From Sympetrum striolatum (Eukaryota > Arthropoda > Insecta > Odonata > Libellulidae), in contig OX388350.1 in NCBI GenBank assembly GCA_947579665.1, forward strand, positions 496,001-560,000: a stretch of 64,000 nt of DNA, given 5' to 3'. Below the pieces are notes generated by a model. That model ran no database searches, was not told the DNA's origin, and worked only from the letters and a program-made list of their open reading frames with translations. Of the stretch, positions 46,395-60,440 are shown in pieces (the stretch's first letter is position 1; every line of letters begins with the position of its first letter). Position numbers and translations under genes: made by a program.

Positions 46395-47480
46395 GTAAAA
46401 TGTTGCTTGCATACTGCAAGCAGATTAACAACACTAATTTTATGTTGGAATCATATAGGGACGGTCCTCAAAAGAAAAAAATATGAATAAAAAATTCCTA
46501 AAATTCGCTAAAATTTCATGGTCTGACATCGAACCCAAGTCTTTACTGTGAACTTATTATGCAGCACAATAGAAGATCACCATTTCTAACTATGTGTGAA
46601 AATTCAAGCAGAAATATTGGCTGCAACTGCCTCAAAAGACGTTCTAATTTTCACGAATATAAATGGCTCTCTGGATTCGAACCAAGGACGATCCTGGATA
46701 TCTAATAAATGTTTCTGAAATTTATTTATGAACTCGATCGATATGCAGAATTTCAAATTTCTATATTATTAGGAAAGCTTTCAAAATAATTACTAAAAAT
46801 CGGATCAACTTCTGATTTCAGAGACACCTGGTGTCGAACCCAGGACATATTGTAAGCTGTGAATGCATAGTGTTATTTGTAAAGACTTGCTTTTGTATCA
46901 TGCAAAGTTTGAAGTCGATGGCATAACGGGAAGTACCTAAATTATGTTTCCGTTATCTCCGTAAGAAAGGCATTGAGGAATTTAAATGTCCCTCTGGGAT
47001 CGAACCAAGGACCATCAGCAAATATATGAAATTTGATTATGAGATATATTTATGATATCTAACCTCATGTTGAATTTCAAATTTCTATGCCATCGGGAAG
47101 GGGTCCTAAAAAAATCTTCAAAATCGCCGCAATGCATTTTATAAGGCCGATTTTTGCCCCGGCCTAGCATCGAACCAAGGACAATATTCGAAGATGTCTT
47201 TTTGGTTTTCGTTGGCTATGCACGGCATCTATCGATCCCTAAGGGTTTCAACTCTCTGCTTTTCCGGGAAGTGCCTCAAAAAAATTTTCGAAAATCTCTG
47301 CCATGTATTCTTATGGGCAAAATCTCGACTTTGGGGCCTTCTGGAATCGAACCCATGACGCCAAGGTTCAATGTCGGCTTTTTCCTGGAGGTTACACGTT
47401 ATGGCAAATATGTCGTAAAAATTTCAAGTCAGTGGCACTTGTGGAACATGGTTAGAATTTTGATCCCCTATGAATGAATG
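46395..47480 (+). repeat. Satellite unit, type I (A-B-C-D-E-F)
   Basis: Cores lie near 46529, 46677, 46832, 47000, 47170 and 47346. The A monomer has TCGAACCCAAG in place of CCCGGG. The tail is GGAACATGGTTAGAATTTTG. Confidence 0.85.
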
Positions 47481-47496
47481 AATGTGTATATAGGTA

Positions 47497-48575
47497 CGAG
47501 TAAAATGTTGCTTGCATACTGCAAGCAGATCGACAACACCAATTTAATGTCGGCAACCTTTCGGGACGGTCTTAAAAAGAAAAAAATTATTGAAAATAAT
47601 CTTAAAATTCGCTGCAATTTTAATCGTCTGGCATCGAACCCGGGTCTTCCTGGCTAACCTATTAAGCAGCACAACATAAGATCACCATCACTTACTATGT
47701 GTGAAAATTCAAGCAGAAATATTGGCTGAAACTGCCTCAAACGACGTACTACTTTTCACGAAAGTAAATGCCTCTCGGGACTCGAACCAAGGACGATCGT
47801 GGAAATCTAAAACATGTTTCTGAAAGTTATTTATGATCTCTATCTATATGCCATATTTGATGTTTCTATATTATTGGCAAAGGTTTCAAATTAATTTCTA
47901 AAAATCGGATCAACTTCTGATTGCAGAGACACCTGGTGTCGAACCCAGGACACATTGATAGTTGTGAATGCAATGTTTGATTTGTATGGACTCAATCTTT
48001 CTATATGCAAAGTTTGAAGTCGATAACGTTCCGGGAAGTACCTAAAATGTGTTTCCGTAATCTCCATAAGAAATGCATTGAGGAATGTAAATGGCCCTCT
48101 GGGATCGAACCAAGGACCATAAGGGAATATGTAAAATTTGATTATGGAATATAATTATGATATCTAACGCCATGCCGAATTTCAAGTTTCTATGCCATCG
48201 GAAAAGGGTTCAAAAAAAATCTTAAAAATCGCCGCAATGCATTTTAAACGGCCGATTTTTGCCCCGACCTAGCATTGAACCAAGGATAATATTCGTAGAT
48301 GTCTTTATGGTTTACTTTAGATATGCACGGCATCTAGCGATCTCTTGAATTTCAAATCTCTCCTTTTCCGGGAAGTGCCTCAAAAAAATTTTCGAAAATC
48401 CCCGCCATGTAATCTTATGGGGAAAATCGCGACTTTGGGGCCTTCTGGAATCGAACCCATGACACCGAGGTTCAAAGTCGGCTTTTTCCTGGAGGTTACA
48501 CGTCATGGCCATAACGTGGTAAAAATTTCAAGGCTGTGGCACTTGTGGAACATGGTTAGAATTTTGATCCCCTAT
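47497..48575 (+). repeat. Satellite unit, type I (A-B-C-D-E-F)
   Basis: Cores lie near 47634, 47782, 47939, 48106, 48274 and 48451. The E core is TTGAACC. The tail is as in the two preceding units. Confidence 0.85.
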
Positions 48576-48599
48576 CTATTATATATAGATGCTTCTCCG

Positions 48600-49735
48600 G
48601 ATTCATTCATATATATACCTATATAGATAGATAGGATACAAATTCACAGCCTAAACTACAAGCGTCATTCATCTGAAATTTTTATGACATATTGGCCATA
48701 ACGTGAAACCCCCAGGAAAAAAGAGACTTTGATCCTCAGTGTCATAGGTTCGATTCCAGAGGGCCCCAAAGTCCCGATTTTTCCCGTTTGAATGCATTGC
48801 CGTGATTTTCGGGAATTTAAAAAAAATACTTTCCGGATAGGTAGAGAAGTAAAACTCAAGGTGCCTATATTTATGGTCTTGGACTTTCGAAAACATCAAT
48901 GACTTTTACAAAAGTTATCCTGGGTTCGATGCTAGGACGATGCAAAGATCTGCCCTTTAAAATACATGGGAGCCGTTTTTCATTATTTTTTTAGATGCAC
49001 TTATCGAAATGATAGGATGTTCGTGCTTGGCTGGAAGATGTATGGTACGAATAAGTTTTAGAAAAAAATTTTCATAAGACCTTGCTGTTCCTGGGTTCGA
49101 AGCCAGAGCACAATAACGTTTCTCTCATAAGGAATATAAAGGAAAAGTAGGACGTCATTTGAGGCAGTTGTAACCAATATTTCTGCTTGAATTTTTATAC
49201 GCGGTTAGAGATGGTGTTTTTCTGTTGTGCTGCATAGAAAGTATTGCCTGAAAGACCCGGGTTCGATGCCGGGCGGTAAAAATATCCCCCATATATAATA
49301 CTATGGGGTAATTTTTCAAAATTTTTTTACGCATTTATTGATATGTAAGGGAGCTCTTGCTTAGATGGAAGATGTATATTAACACTTTGTTTAAGAAAAA
49401 AAATAGATAAGACCATGCTGTTCCTGGGTTCGATGCCAGAGCACATTATAATTTCTCAAATAAGGAGTGTATGTGAATAGTAGGACGTCGTTTGAGGTAG
49501 TTGCACCTAATAGTTTTTCTTGAATTTTCACACATAGTTTGATATGGTAATCTTCTATTTTGCTGCATAGTAAGTACACCAGGAAGACCGGGGTTCGCTG
49601 CCAGGCGATTAAATTGCAGCGAATTCTACGAATATTTTGAATTTTTTTTTTCTTTTGATGTCCGTCCCGATATGATGCCGATATGAAATTAGTGTTGTCG
49701 ATCTGCTTGCAGTATGCAAGCAACATTTTACTCGT
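48600..49735 (-). repeat. Satellite unit, type II, inverted
   Basis: On the plus strand the cores read GGTTCGA near 48749, 48922, 49098, 49260, 49431 and 49587. In reverse order the monomers are A-x-A'-x'-E'-F', the same special order as 618-1715. Both borders are inverted linkers containing CCGGAGAAGC words. Confidence 0.85.
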
Positions 49736-49739
49736 ATAT

Positions 49740-49840
49740 ATATAGGTATATCCGGAGAAGCGTCTATATATAATAGATATCCGGAGAAGCGTCTATATAT
49801 AATAGATACCTGGAGAAGCGTCTATATATAATAGATACGA
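49740..49840. repeat. Linker with three CCGGAGAAGCGTCTATATAT copies
   Basis: Three tandem copies of about 34 bp (one reads CTGGAGAAGC) lie between an inverted and a direct satellite unit. Confidence 0.85.
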
Positions 49841-50910
49841 GTAAAATGTCAAAATCAAGCAGATCGACAACAATAATTTTAAATCGGCATTACTTCGGGA
49901 CGGCCCTCCAAAGAAAAAAAAGGATTGAAAATATTCATAAAATTCGCTGCAATTTAATCGTCTGGCATCGAACCCGGGCCTTGCTGGTGAACTTTCTATG
50001 CACTACAATAGAAGATCTCCATGTCTAACAATGTGTGAAAATTCAAGCAGAAATATTGGATGCAAAAGCCTGAAATGACGTCCTACTTTTCACGAATGTA
50101 ATGGCTCTCTGGATTCGAACCAAGGGCGATCTTGGAAATCTAAAACATGTTTCTGAAAGTTATTTATGATCTCTATCTATATGCCGAATTTCAAGTTTCT
50201 ATATTATTGGGAAAGGTTTCAAAATAATTCCTAAAAATCGGATCAACTTCTGATTGCAGAGACACCTGGTGTCGAACCAAGGACACATTGATAGCCGTGA
50301 GTGCCCAGTTTGATTTCTAAGGACTTGATCTACTAACATGCATAGTTTGATGTCGATAGCATTCCGGGAAGTACCTTAATTTTGTTTTCGCTTTCTCCGT
50401 AAGAAATGCATTGAGAAGTGCAAAGGGCCCTCTGGGATCGAACCAAGGACGATCAGCGAAGATGTCAAATTTGATTATGAAATATATATTCATGATATTC
50501 TATCGACGTGCCGAGTTTCAAGTATCCATGTTATCGGGAAAGGATCCAAAAAAAATCTTCCAAATCGCCGCAATGCATTTTAAACGGCCGATTTTTGCCC
50601 CGACCTAGCATCGAACCATGGACTATATTCGGGGATGTCATTCTGATTTTCGTTGGATACGCACGGCTTCTAGCGATCCCTTGAGTTTCAAATCTTTGTT
50701 TCTCCGGGAAGTGCCTCAAAAAAATTTTCGAAAATCCCCGCCATGTATCCTTATGGAGAAAATCGCGAATTTGGGTCCTTCTGGAATTGAACCCATGACA
50801 CCGAGGTTCAATGTCGGCTTTTTCCTGGAAGTTACACGTTATGGCCAATACGTCGTAAAAATTTAAAGTTGTTGGCACTTGTGAAACATGGTTAGACTTT
50901 TGATCCCCAT
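49841..50910 (+). repeat. Satellite unit, type I (A-B-C-D-E-F)
   Basis: Cores lie near 49968, 50116, 50271, 50438, 50609 and 50786. The first hairpin is damaged (AAAATCAAGCAG), and the F core is TTGAACC. Confidence 0.85.
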
Positions 50911-51365
50911 CAGATGCAGAAAACACACAACAATGGATATTTGTACACCACTACCAAATGCGGCAACCGATAAATTGAAACGAGAACACAAAGATCCAGG
51001 AAGATGACAACAACCAATACAATGAACGAAATTGACAAGAATTCCTTCGATAGCAAAACCATTCCTCAGAGACAGCTCTCGTCTGGACCAGAGTGCGCAG
51101 CATCCAGCAGCATCGTCAAGGTCTGAAATCGGAGGAAAAAAGTCTTACAATGCATTGAAACTCGATAAAACAGAGAGAAGCAATCCCAAGGCAAGCGGAC
51201 AAAGCATAGAGTCCTGTGGAAAAGAAAGTCATGCATGTGCAAAGGAAAAGATTAAGGGTAAGAAGCAATCATATAGAAAGCAGACAAAGCAACAGTATAG
51301 CATTCTGTGGACAAGCAAGACCAACACAAGAATGAAAAATCAGAACAATATTGACTAGGAAGATG
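50911..51365. other. A-rich stretch with spurious 108-residue frame
   Basis: The frame 51032-51358 is Lys/Ser/Gln-rich with no domain. Its A-rich words (AAGCAAGACCAA) recur near 55378, beyond the AT-rich array, so this is repeat DNA. Confidence 0.5.
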
Positions 51366-51384
51366 AGCGTGCAATGAGTGAAGC

Positions 51385-51739
51385 TCCAGGACCAGCACAA
51401 AAATTGATAGGTTTTCTCATTTTCTAAACAAAATATGAAAAACTGACATTTTTCAGATTTTTTTTAGCTTTCTCAACCTTTTTGGGATAAACTGCTGCAC
51501 AAAATTGAAATTTAAAGTAATTTGTACAGAAATCGCCTAAAGCTTCAAAAATATCCAGGTTTTGTCAATTTTTAAGCAAAATATGGCCAAAAATTTAGTT
51601 TTTTTTTCAATATTTCAACGTTTTTTGGGAAAATTGCTGCACAAAAGTGAAAATCTTCTATTTTTTTTAGAAGCACCTTGTCTAAAGCTTCAAAACCAGC
51701 ACAAAAATAAATAGGTTTTGTCGATTTTTAAACAAAATA
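51385..51739 (+). repeat. AT-rich tandem array, left part
   Basis: Units of about 145-170 bp share AGCTTCAAAA, AGGTTTTGTC, TTTAAACAAAATATGGCC and TGCTGCACAAAA. The array is split by the Tigger element: AACAAAATA stops at 51739 and TATGGCCAAAAAACTG resumes at 54881. Confidence 0.85.
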
Positions 51740-52279
51740 CAGTAAAAGTCCGTTATAACGAGTACGGCATATAACGAGAGTTGCGTTATAGCGAGTGATT
51801 CATTGGACGTTATAACGAGTGCCACGGTTCTATATTTGTCTTGCAGGTAGTATATCTCGTAATCGAAGATGTCTCACGAGTTTCACTCTCCCCTCTGTCC
51901 CTCACGTCTCCTATATCTTATCCCCTTGTATCTTGTTTATTTTCGTCGATAATCCCTCTAGTCAGCAGTTTGAATCGAGTTTCCATTTTATTGGCATCCA
52001 CCTGTGGGATTTGTTTCCATTCGAAACTTGACACCAAATCGTCTAATGGGAGGGAAGAGATAAAAGCAGCGATGTTTCGGATTTCCAGGGTAACTTCTCT
52101 CTCGAGCCACAGTAATTAGTTATGAAGCGTGTGAATGAAAAATATCTTAAGAAAGAAAATTGACATGAATTAGGGGTACCTTTCCACATTATGGTCATCG
52201 CTCTTCCATCAGTCGATCATTAGACGTGAATCCGTTCAGAGCTTTCCAATAACTGAGTTTCTAGCGTGACAGTTCTGCG

Positions 52280-53900
<1,621 letters not shown>

Positions 53901-54880
53901 ACGCTTTTTTATGTAGAGTGAGACCGATAAATCTGGTTTTAACACCAATTTATGTTTATTAATTATTGCAAAGTTCTTCTAAGTTCTGTTAAGGTTAATT
54001 TATTCTTACTTTCAATGTTTCTGAAAAAGTGAATTTATTGTTGAGTACAGCATATCGGGAAACAATTAATGCGAATTGACTGGAACGACGATATCTTTGG
54101 ACTAAAAATAAACTAAAGGATGCAAGTATCGTACCTGCAAGTGGCCATAAATTGTGATATTGCTTTGTTACAATGTTTCAAATAAAATCCTTTTTGTTCT
54201 TATATAGCTTATCCGATCATGTTTTCCTAAAAATTAGCACCATTACTAGAAAAACATTTGTTCTTGGTTCCCTCGATTCATGTATCCGAAGTGAGAGGTG
54301 ACATATGGCTTTGAAGGGTGGGAGTTGAATGGGGAGGTTTATGTTTGTGCCTGGAGGACAAGAGAGGAAAGATGAGAGCTGCCGTGGGGTATGACGATGT
54401 ATGAGAGTGGAGGAGAAGGAATTCTGCTCCCCAGCTGCGTTGAAGAATTGCCGGCACCGGAGAAAAATTCGTGTCTAAAGAGCATGACTCTCGAAACTAC
54501 TTACACTACTGGAAAGCCATCTATAATTATTAAGCTAAATCATCAAATCCTAACTAATACGATTATCTAATGATATATTATTACTTACGACGACTATTGA
54601 TTATTGAGCAATAATGATCCACATTTTATGTTAGAGGACGCACTTTGATTATGGTTTACGAGTCAATGAAATAATATTTTTGACGCGAATTTTACGAATT
54701 CTGAAGCATTTGCATTGGAATTAAAAACCCTACAGTTCCAATCTAACGCATTCGCTGCCCTTGGATTCAAGAAGATGGGCTTAGTTAGACTTATTGTTAG
54801 AAATCGGCTATAACGAGTATCACGTTATAACGAGTACTTTTCCGATTTTTGTCAGCTCTCGTTATAATGGACTTCTACTG

Positions 54881-55150
54881 TATGGCCAAAAAACTGAAAT
54901 ATTTCCAAAACATCCAATATCTCAACTTTTATAAGAGTTTTGGAAAAATAGCAGTGCAAACTGAAAATCTATTACATTTTCGGAAAGATCTTTCTATAAG
55001 CTTCAAAATGAGCACTAAGTTGAATAGGTTTTCTCAAGTTTTAAGCTAAATACGGCCAAGAAACTGAACTTTTTTCTGAATTATTTCAACTACACAAAAG
55101 TGAATATCTATGATAATTTCAGAAAGTGATTGCTAAATATGTGCTTAGTG
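54881..55150 (+). repeat. AT-rich tandem array, right part
   Basis: Continues the unit interrupted at 51739, with TATGGCCAAAAAACTGAAAT and AGCTTCAAAATGAGCACT. Beyond about 55150 the similarity is lost. Confidence 0.8.
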
Positions 55151-55570
55151 TGATTATTACATAGTAATAGTTTACTTTTGAACTTTAAAGAGCATAAAAT
55201 TGGTAACTACACTTAGCAGTTGTGGGAGATATTTCATGCCATTTTTCATTCCAAACTATTATGCTAATTTTTGTGAAATTCGTTAGATAAGGGTCTCACT
55301 TAGTTTTGAACGAGTCCACTTAGCGTACAAAGCTAAGCATTCAGTAGGAAACAAAGTCGTGCACATTCAAAGTAAAAAGCAAGACCAATGCAAGAACGAA
55401 GAATTAGAAGAATATAGTCACTGCAAAAGACCAGACCAATGACCAGAAAGACAAGATTGCGATGAGTGTTCTTAGCATGTGATTTGTTAGCCAGATTTGT
55501 TAATCAATGCTATATGCTATATGTTAATCAGTGCTATATATGAAGTTTGGTATTGATACGACTACTAGTT
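55151..55570. other. Unclassified AT-rich sequence
   Basis: Holds AAGCAAGACCAATGCAAGAA near 55378, like 51326, and a short TGCTATATG duplication near 55508. No gene seen. Confidence 0.5.
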
Positions 55571-55730
55571 TTTACGTTAGAACACCCACAAGCACACACA
55601 CACATCATTCCAAAAATGGTCAAAACGTGTTCTAGGGACCCCAAAACATGTATTTCCGTTTAAATCTCAAAGTTGATTTTTTCATGAAAACAATACTTTC
55701 TCTATACTACGTATATGGAGAAAGTAAAAA
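55571..55730 (+). repeat. Dispersed hairpin-ended repeat, copy 2
   Basis: Same order as 42745-42900: CACACACACA, then CCCCAAAACATGTATTTCCG, then TACTTTCTC (55694) and its inverse GAGAAAGTA (55718) before AAAA. It is diverged from copy 1. Confidence 0.7.
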
Positions 55731-56220
55731 CATTTTTTTTTCATAGATAAACATATATAGACAAAAAAACAAACGCACCATAGGAAGTCAAGCAACAGTT
55801 AAGAAAAACATAACAAATTACTATTGAATATCAAACCATTTTTCAAGTTTGTTGTAAACATGTTTCAATCCATATCTGTAAACTGCGTTTACTCACCCAA
55901 CCAAATTCTCCACAGTTAAAATTCTTCACAAATTCCCTACTTCCCCCCTAAACTCCCTCATTCACAACTATCCATTCAACCCTTTCCCCAACCTCTCCTA
56001 TACCCCCTCCGGAAAGTGTAATATTCTTTTCTTCACCTGAAGATGTTGCAATGCAATGAAACCCGGGTCGTGGTCTAAATAAAGGACAGTACTGTGGAAA
56101 TTACAAGGTTGTTTTTATTCTGATAAGTATTCGTGTATTATTACACATTTTAAAATCTCATCAAAAATGAATGCATTCAAAATTTTATAAGTAATTGATT
56201 CCTGAGGTTGTAATAAGTTA
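55731..56220. other. AT-rich; contains a retroelement-like 3' motif
   Basis: CCTGAAGATGTTGCAATGCA, then GAAACCCGGGTCGTGGTCTA and AATAAAG (56037-56087), resembles a 3' untranslated motif common in arthropod retroelements. No coding part is attached. Confidence 0.35.
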
Positions 56221-56224
56221 AATT

Positions 56225-57310
56225 ATACGAGTAAAATGTTGCTTGCATACTGCAAGCAGATCGACAACACTAATTTCATATCGGCATTATATCGGGACGG
56301 TCCTCAAAAGAAAAAAAAAAAGATTAAATTTTTTCTGAAAATTCGCTGAAATTTATCGTCTGGCATCAAACCCGGGTCTTACTGGTAAACCTACTATGAA
56401 ACAAAATAGAAGATCACCATCTCTAACTATGTGTGAAAATTCAAGCTGAAATATTGGTTACAACTGCCTCAAAAGACGTTCTAATTTTTACGAATGTGAA
56501 TGGCTCTCGGGACTCGAACCAAGGACGATCTTGGAATTTTAGAAAATGTTTCTGAATGTTATTAATGATCTCTATCTACATGCCGAATTTCAGGTTTCTA
56601 TATTATTGGCAAAGGTTTCAAAATAATTCCTAAAAATCGGATCAACTTCTTATTGCAGATACACCTGGTGTCGAACCCAGGACACATTGATAGTTATGAA
56701 TGCACTGTTGGATTTGCGTGGACTTGATCTTTCTATATGCAAAGTTTGAAGTCGATATCGTGCCGGGAAGTGCCTAAAATTTGTTTCCGTTATCTCCGTA
56801 AGAAATGCATTAAGAAGTGCAAATAGCCCTCTGGGATCGAACCAAGGACCATCAGCGAACATGTAAAATTTGATTATGAAATATATTCATGATATCTATC
56901 CACGTGCCGAGTTTCACGTATCCATAATAACGGGAAAGGATCAAAAGAAAATCTTCAAAATCGCCGCAATGCATTTTAAACGGCCGATTTTTGTCCCGAC
57001 CTAGCATCGAACCATGGACCATATTCGGCAATGTCTTTTTGGTTTTCGTTGGATATCCACGGCATCTAGCGATCCATCGAATTTCAACTCTCTACTTGTC
57101 CGGGAAGTGCCTCAAAAAAATTTTCGAAAATACTCACCATGTATCCTTATGGAGAAAATCGGGACTTTGGGGCCTTCTGGAATCGAACCCATGATACTGA
57201 GATTCAAAGTCGGATTTTTTCTGGAGGTTATCCGTCATGGCCATCACGCCGTAAAAATTTCAAGTCGATGGCACCTGTGGAACATGGTAAAACTTTTGAT
57301 CCCCTATGAA
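56225..57310 (+). repeat. Satellite unit, type I (A-B-C-D-E-F), isolated
   Basis: Cores lie near 56367, 56515, 56671, 56838, 57007 and 57182. The unit-start hairpin is intact (TGCTTGCATACTGCAAGCA). It stands alone, 5.3 kb from the main array, so single units also exist as dispersed copies. A linker with TATCCGGAGAAGCGTCTATA follows. Confidence 0.85.
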
Positions 57311-57364
57311 TGAGTGTATATATATATAGGTATATCCGGAGAAGCGTCTATATATAATAGATAT

Positions 57365-58946
57365 AGTCTTTTTAGATATATATTTTAGACAGTCTTTTTA
57401 TTTAAATTAAAATGTCTCTAGTCATTTAAAATAGAAAGAAAATGACAGGAAATGTGAATCTGGATTCGTATAAGAGAAACAAAAGAGAAAGGAAACTCAG
57501 AATTCAAACGTTTTCTTAAAAAAAATAAAATAAAAGATGTAATTTAAGTATTGAGGTGTAGTACGTTAGCTATGATTAACTTTGCATCACATAAAATTAC
57601 AAAACTTATATTAGTGAAAATCAAAGCTCTTGAATATATTTTAGGAAAAGCTTAAGCAAAAAGTGGTTTTAACCTCCGTTAGATTAATTAGCTAAAGGCC
57701 TCAGGAAACAAATCTTTGTCAAAATAGATATAAAAACTAAAAATAACGTAAGAGACTTAATATTCAGTTAAAGTTCACCAAAGACTTATAAAGTATCTTT
57801 TGAAAAGATTTTACAAAACCTTCATAAAAGAAGGTTCTATGATGGCATTATATGATAGAAGATTAAGGAGTGCAAAACATTTTAACACAAAAGCATTATA
57901 AATTAAAAGATTAGAAATTGAAATAAAATTATAGATAGAAATAAATTATAAATTGGAAATAAATTTGAAAAATCTGTGAGGCTATTATTTAAAAATTAGT
58001 CTTGCGATACAAAGTAAATTTTATAAAAGTTATTTATCTAGATAAACATTGTATAATTAGTTTAGATGCAAAAAATCTTGGTAGGAATGGATTGATGTAG
58101 TGCAGATCACGGAAAGTGAAAAGAAAAAACATAACTAACCCTTAATTAGTAGCGTGGGGTCAAATTGGCCCCAGGCAGTGGATGTCCTTCGTTAACACAG
58201 AAACTAATGAAGATATATCAACCAAATTATCGTTTTTTAAAGAAGTGATCTATGCTATGATTATCCAAATTTTGTTAATTTCAAGAAATAAAAATTATGC
58301 AATTTAGGCAGAGTTACAAAATTTACAAAATATAAATTTAAATCATTATCTCAACAACATTTAAATAATTTTTAAGTGCCGATACATTAACTAATTCATT
58401 GCTAAGCAACACAAAAAATGAATTTCCAAAACAAGTTTTCTTGGATGTTTTTAGGATTTTAACGAATATTTTTCGAAAGCATCTTAAATGTTCAAAATGC
58501 TCTTATGGTTCATAAAATACTTGATTAATGCTCACTGAGTAAATCTGTGTTCATATATTTCCAATATAGCAACAAAGAGCTACGCAATAAAAACTTTTGA
58601 ATAGCGTGTTTTTAAAAATTGGTAGCCTTGCTATGTGAAGTTATAAAATAATACAAAGTAATAAATAATACACAGTAATTTTATAAAGTTATTAATCTAG
58701 ATAAACATTAAATAATTAGATAAGATACAGAAAATCTAGGGATGAGTGAATTGATGCAGTTTAGATCACGATAAATGTAAAGAAAAATATTGAATATTGA
58801 TGAAAAATTTCAAAAATTACGAGCAAGGTCCATTACCTTTGTTATTATTTTATTAAACAAAAATCAACACACAGAATGGCTGATACTTCACTGAGAAGAT
58901 CCTATGCAATTTTCTTTCTTTTTGAATTTGTAAAAACTAAATTTGA
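57365..58946. other. AT-rich DNA without recognisable genes
   Basis: Two loosely similar stretches (near 58015-58100 and 58675-58760, both with TTTATAAA, GTTATT, ATCTAGATAAACATT and GATCACG) suggest an old 660-bp duplication. No coding motif was found. Confidence 0.5.
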
Positions 58947-58948
58947 TA

Positions 58949-59577
58949 CAGTGGTACCTCGAGATACGAGCAGCCTAACATACGAGTTTTTTGAGATACG
59001 AGCCGGAGCTCGGGCCATATTTTCGTTCAAGATACGAGCCGTGTTTCCAAGCCAAGTGCAGCCAAGAAGGCAAAAACAAGTGATAATTAAATTTACGTAA
59101 ATGTTAAGCTTAGTTAAGTTTAAAGTTAAGTCCATTGTTTTAAGTTTCTTCTTTCATTTGAAATAAGGAAAGTGTAGTTTTAGTTTTAAAGTTACGAAAA
59201 TAGTTTTAAGTTCTAAAAAAGCGCCGTCTACGTACGTGTCTAGAGTGCCTGCATCCCTTCCCCCCTCCCTCCTCCTCACCGTTCACCTTCCTAGTCGCAC
59301 TCGTCTGTCTCCAAAGTAAGACTATTATGCTAAATAACTCTTTTATTTCTTTTATTTCATATTTTGTTATGTATTTGTTAATTATACATGTTTATTTGAT
59401 ATTTAAAAACATATCTTTATTCATAATTTACAATGGTTTGGGGATTTTTCATAGGTCCGGAACGGATTAAATCGAATTCAATTATTTTAAATGGGAGAAA
59501 TTCGTTTGAGATACGAGCTGATTGACTTACGAGCTCGGTTCTGGAACGAATTAAACTCGTATCTCGAGGTACCACTG
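58949..59577. mobile_element. 629-bp Tigger-type MITE
   Basis: Perfect TIRs of 22 bp begin CAGTGGTACCTCGAGATACG at both ends, with TA duplicated at 58947-58948 and 59578-59579. Further GAGATACGAG words lie near each end (58990, 59030, 59510). The interior has no transposase, so it would depend on a pogo/Tigger enzyme from elsewhere. Confidence 0.93.
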
Positions 59578-59778
59578 TACATTGAAACGACTGATCTTTC
59601 CTAATAGTGTAAACATCAATGGGCTGACGATGACTCAATAAACAAACCTATCAACATTTATCATAAATGCTTCAATTAATACTCTTATGGAAGTATCCTT
59701 CATCAATGTGTTTCTTATAGCAACTAAATATATACATATTGATATGATATATGCAAATCAAATTCGAATTTAATTACA

Positions 59779-60440
59779 GTAGAAGTCTGTTATAACGAGT
59801 ACGGCATATAACCAGAGTTGTGTTATAGCGAGTGATTTTTGGCCATTGTCCGTCTCACTGCAGAAAGGATAGGGAGTTACGTCCATTATAAAGAGTGGTC
59901 ATTTCTGAATTATCGTTATAACGAGTGCAATGTTTGTCTTGCAGGAGGCATATCTCGGAATCCTCAATTGACGTGAGGGACAAAGTCCGACAAACCAACA
60001 GTTATCTCTTCAAACGGCAAATAAAATTACATACAAAAATTATCGTCACCTTATTCATGCATTTGTTTTCCACAAGTCGCTTTGCCCTTCCTCAGCAAAG
60101 ATGCTTCAGGGAGCTTTGATTAGAAACTTCTCACTCTCCTCTTTATCCCTATGTGCATCGCATCCTCTTGTCTCTTTTCGCAGGGATAATTTCCCCTCTA
60201 GTCAGAGCCAAAATTTTCAATCGAGTTCCCATCACATTGGCATTCACTGTGGAATTTGTTTTCATATCAAACTTGGCACCAAATCTTCTGATCCAGGACC
60301 AATGGGAATATAGGAGATAAAAGCAGTGCTGATTCGGATTCCCAGGGTAACCTCCCTTGTGACTCTGTTGTTGCTTGTGATGAAAGTGAATGAAAAATAT
60401 CTCGAGAAAGCAATTTGATATGAATTGAAATTACACTATA
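59779..60440 (+). mobile_element. Partial Tigger copy (left end only)
   Basis: Starts CAGTAGAAGTCTGTTATAAC after TA. It follows the 5' region of the element at 51740 with gaps: GTTATAGCGAGTGATT, TGTCTTGCAGG, CCCTCTAGTCAG, TCCCAGGGTAACCTC and GAATGAAAAATATCT. It ends before the transposase ATG region. No right TIR was found. Confidence 0.8.

Noticed and set aside
3705..50926. Recurring 60-130-residue frames (for example with GPSGIEPMTPRF)
   Set aside because: They are translations of the satellite monomers, appear on both strands and track the repeat and not any gene.
51032..51358. 108-residue Lys/Ser-rich frame as a gene
   Set aside because: Low complexity, A-rich codons, and its words recur at 55.4 kb in non-coding repeat.
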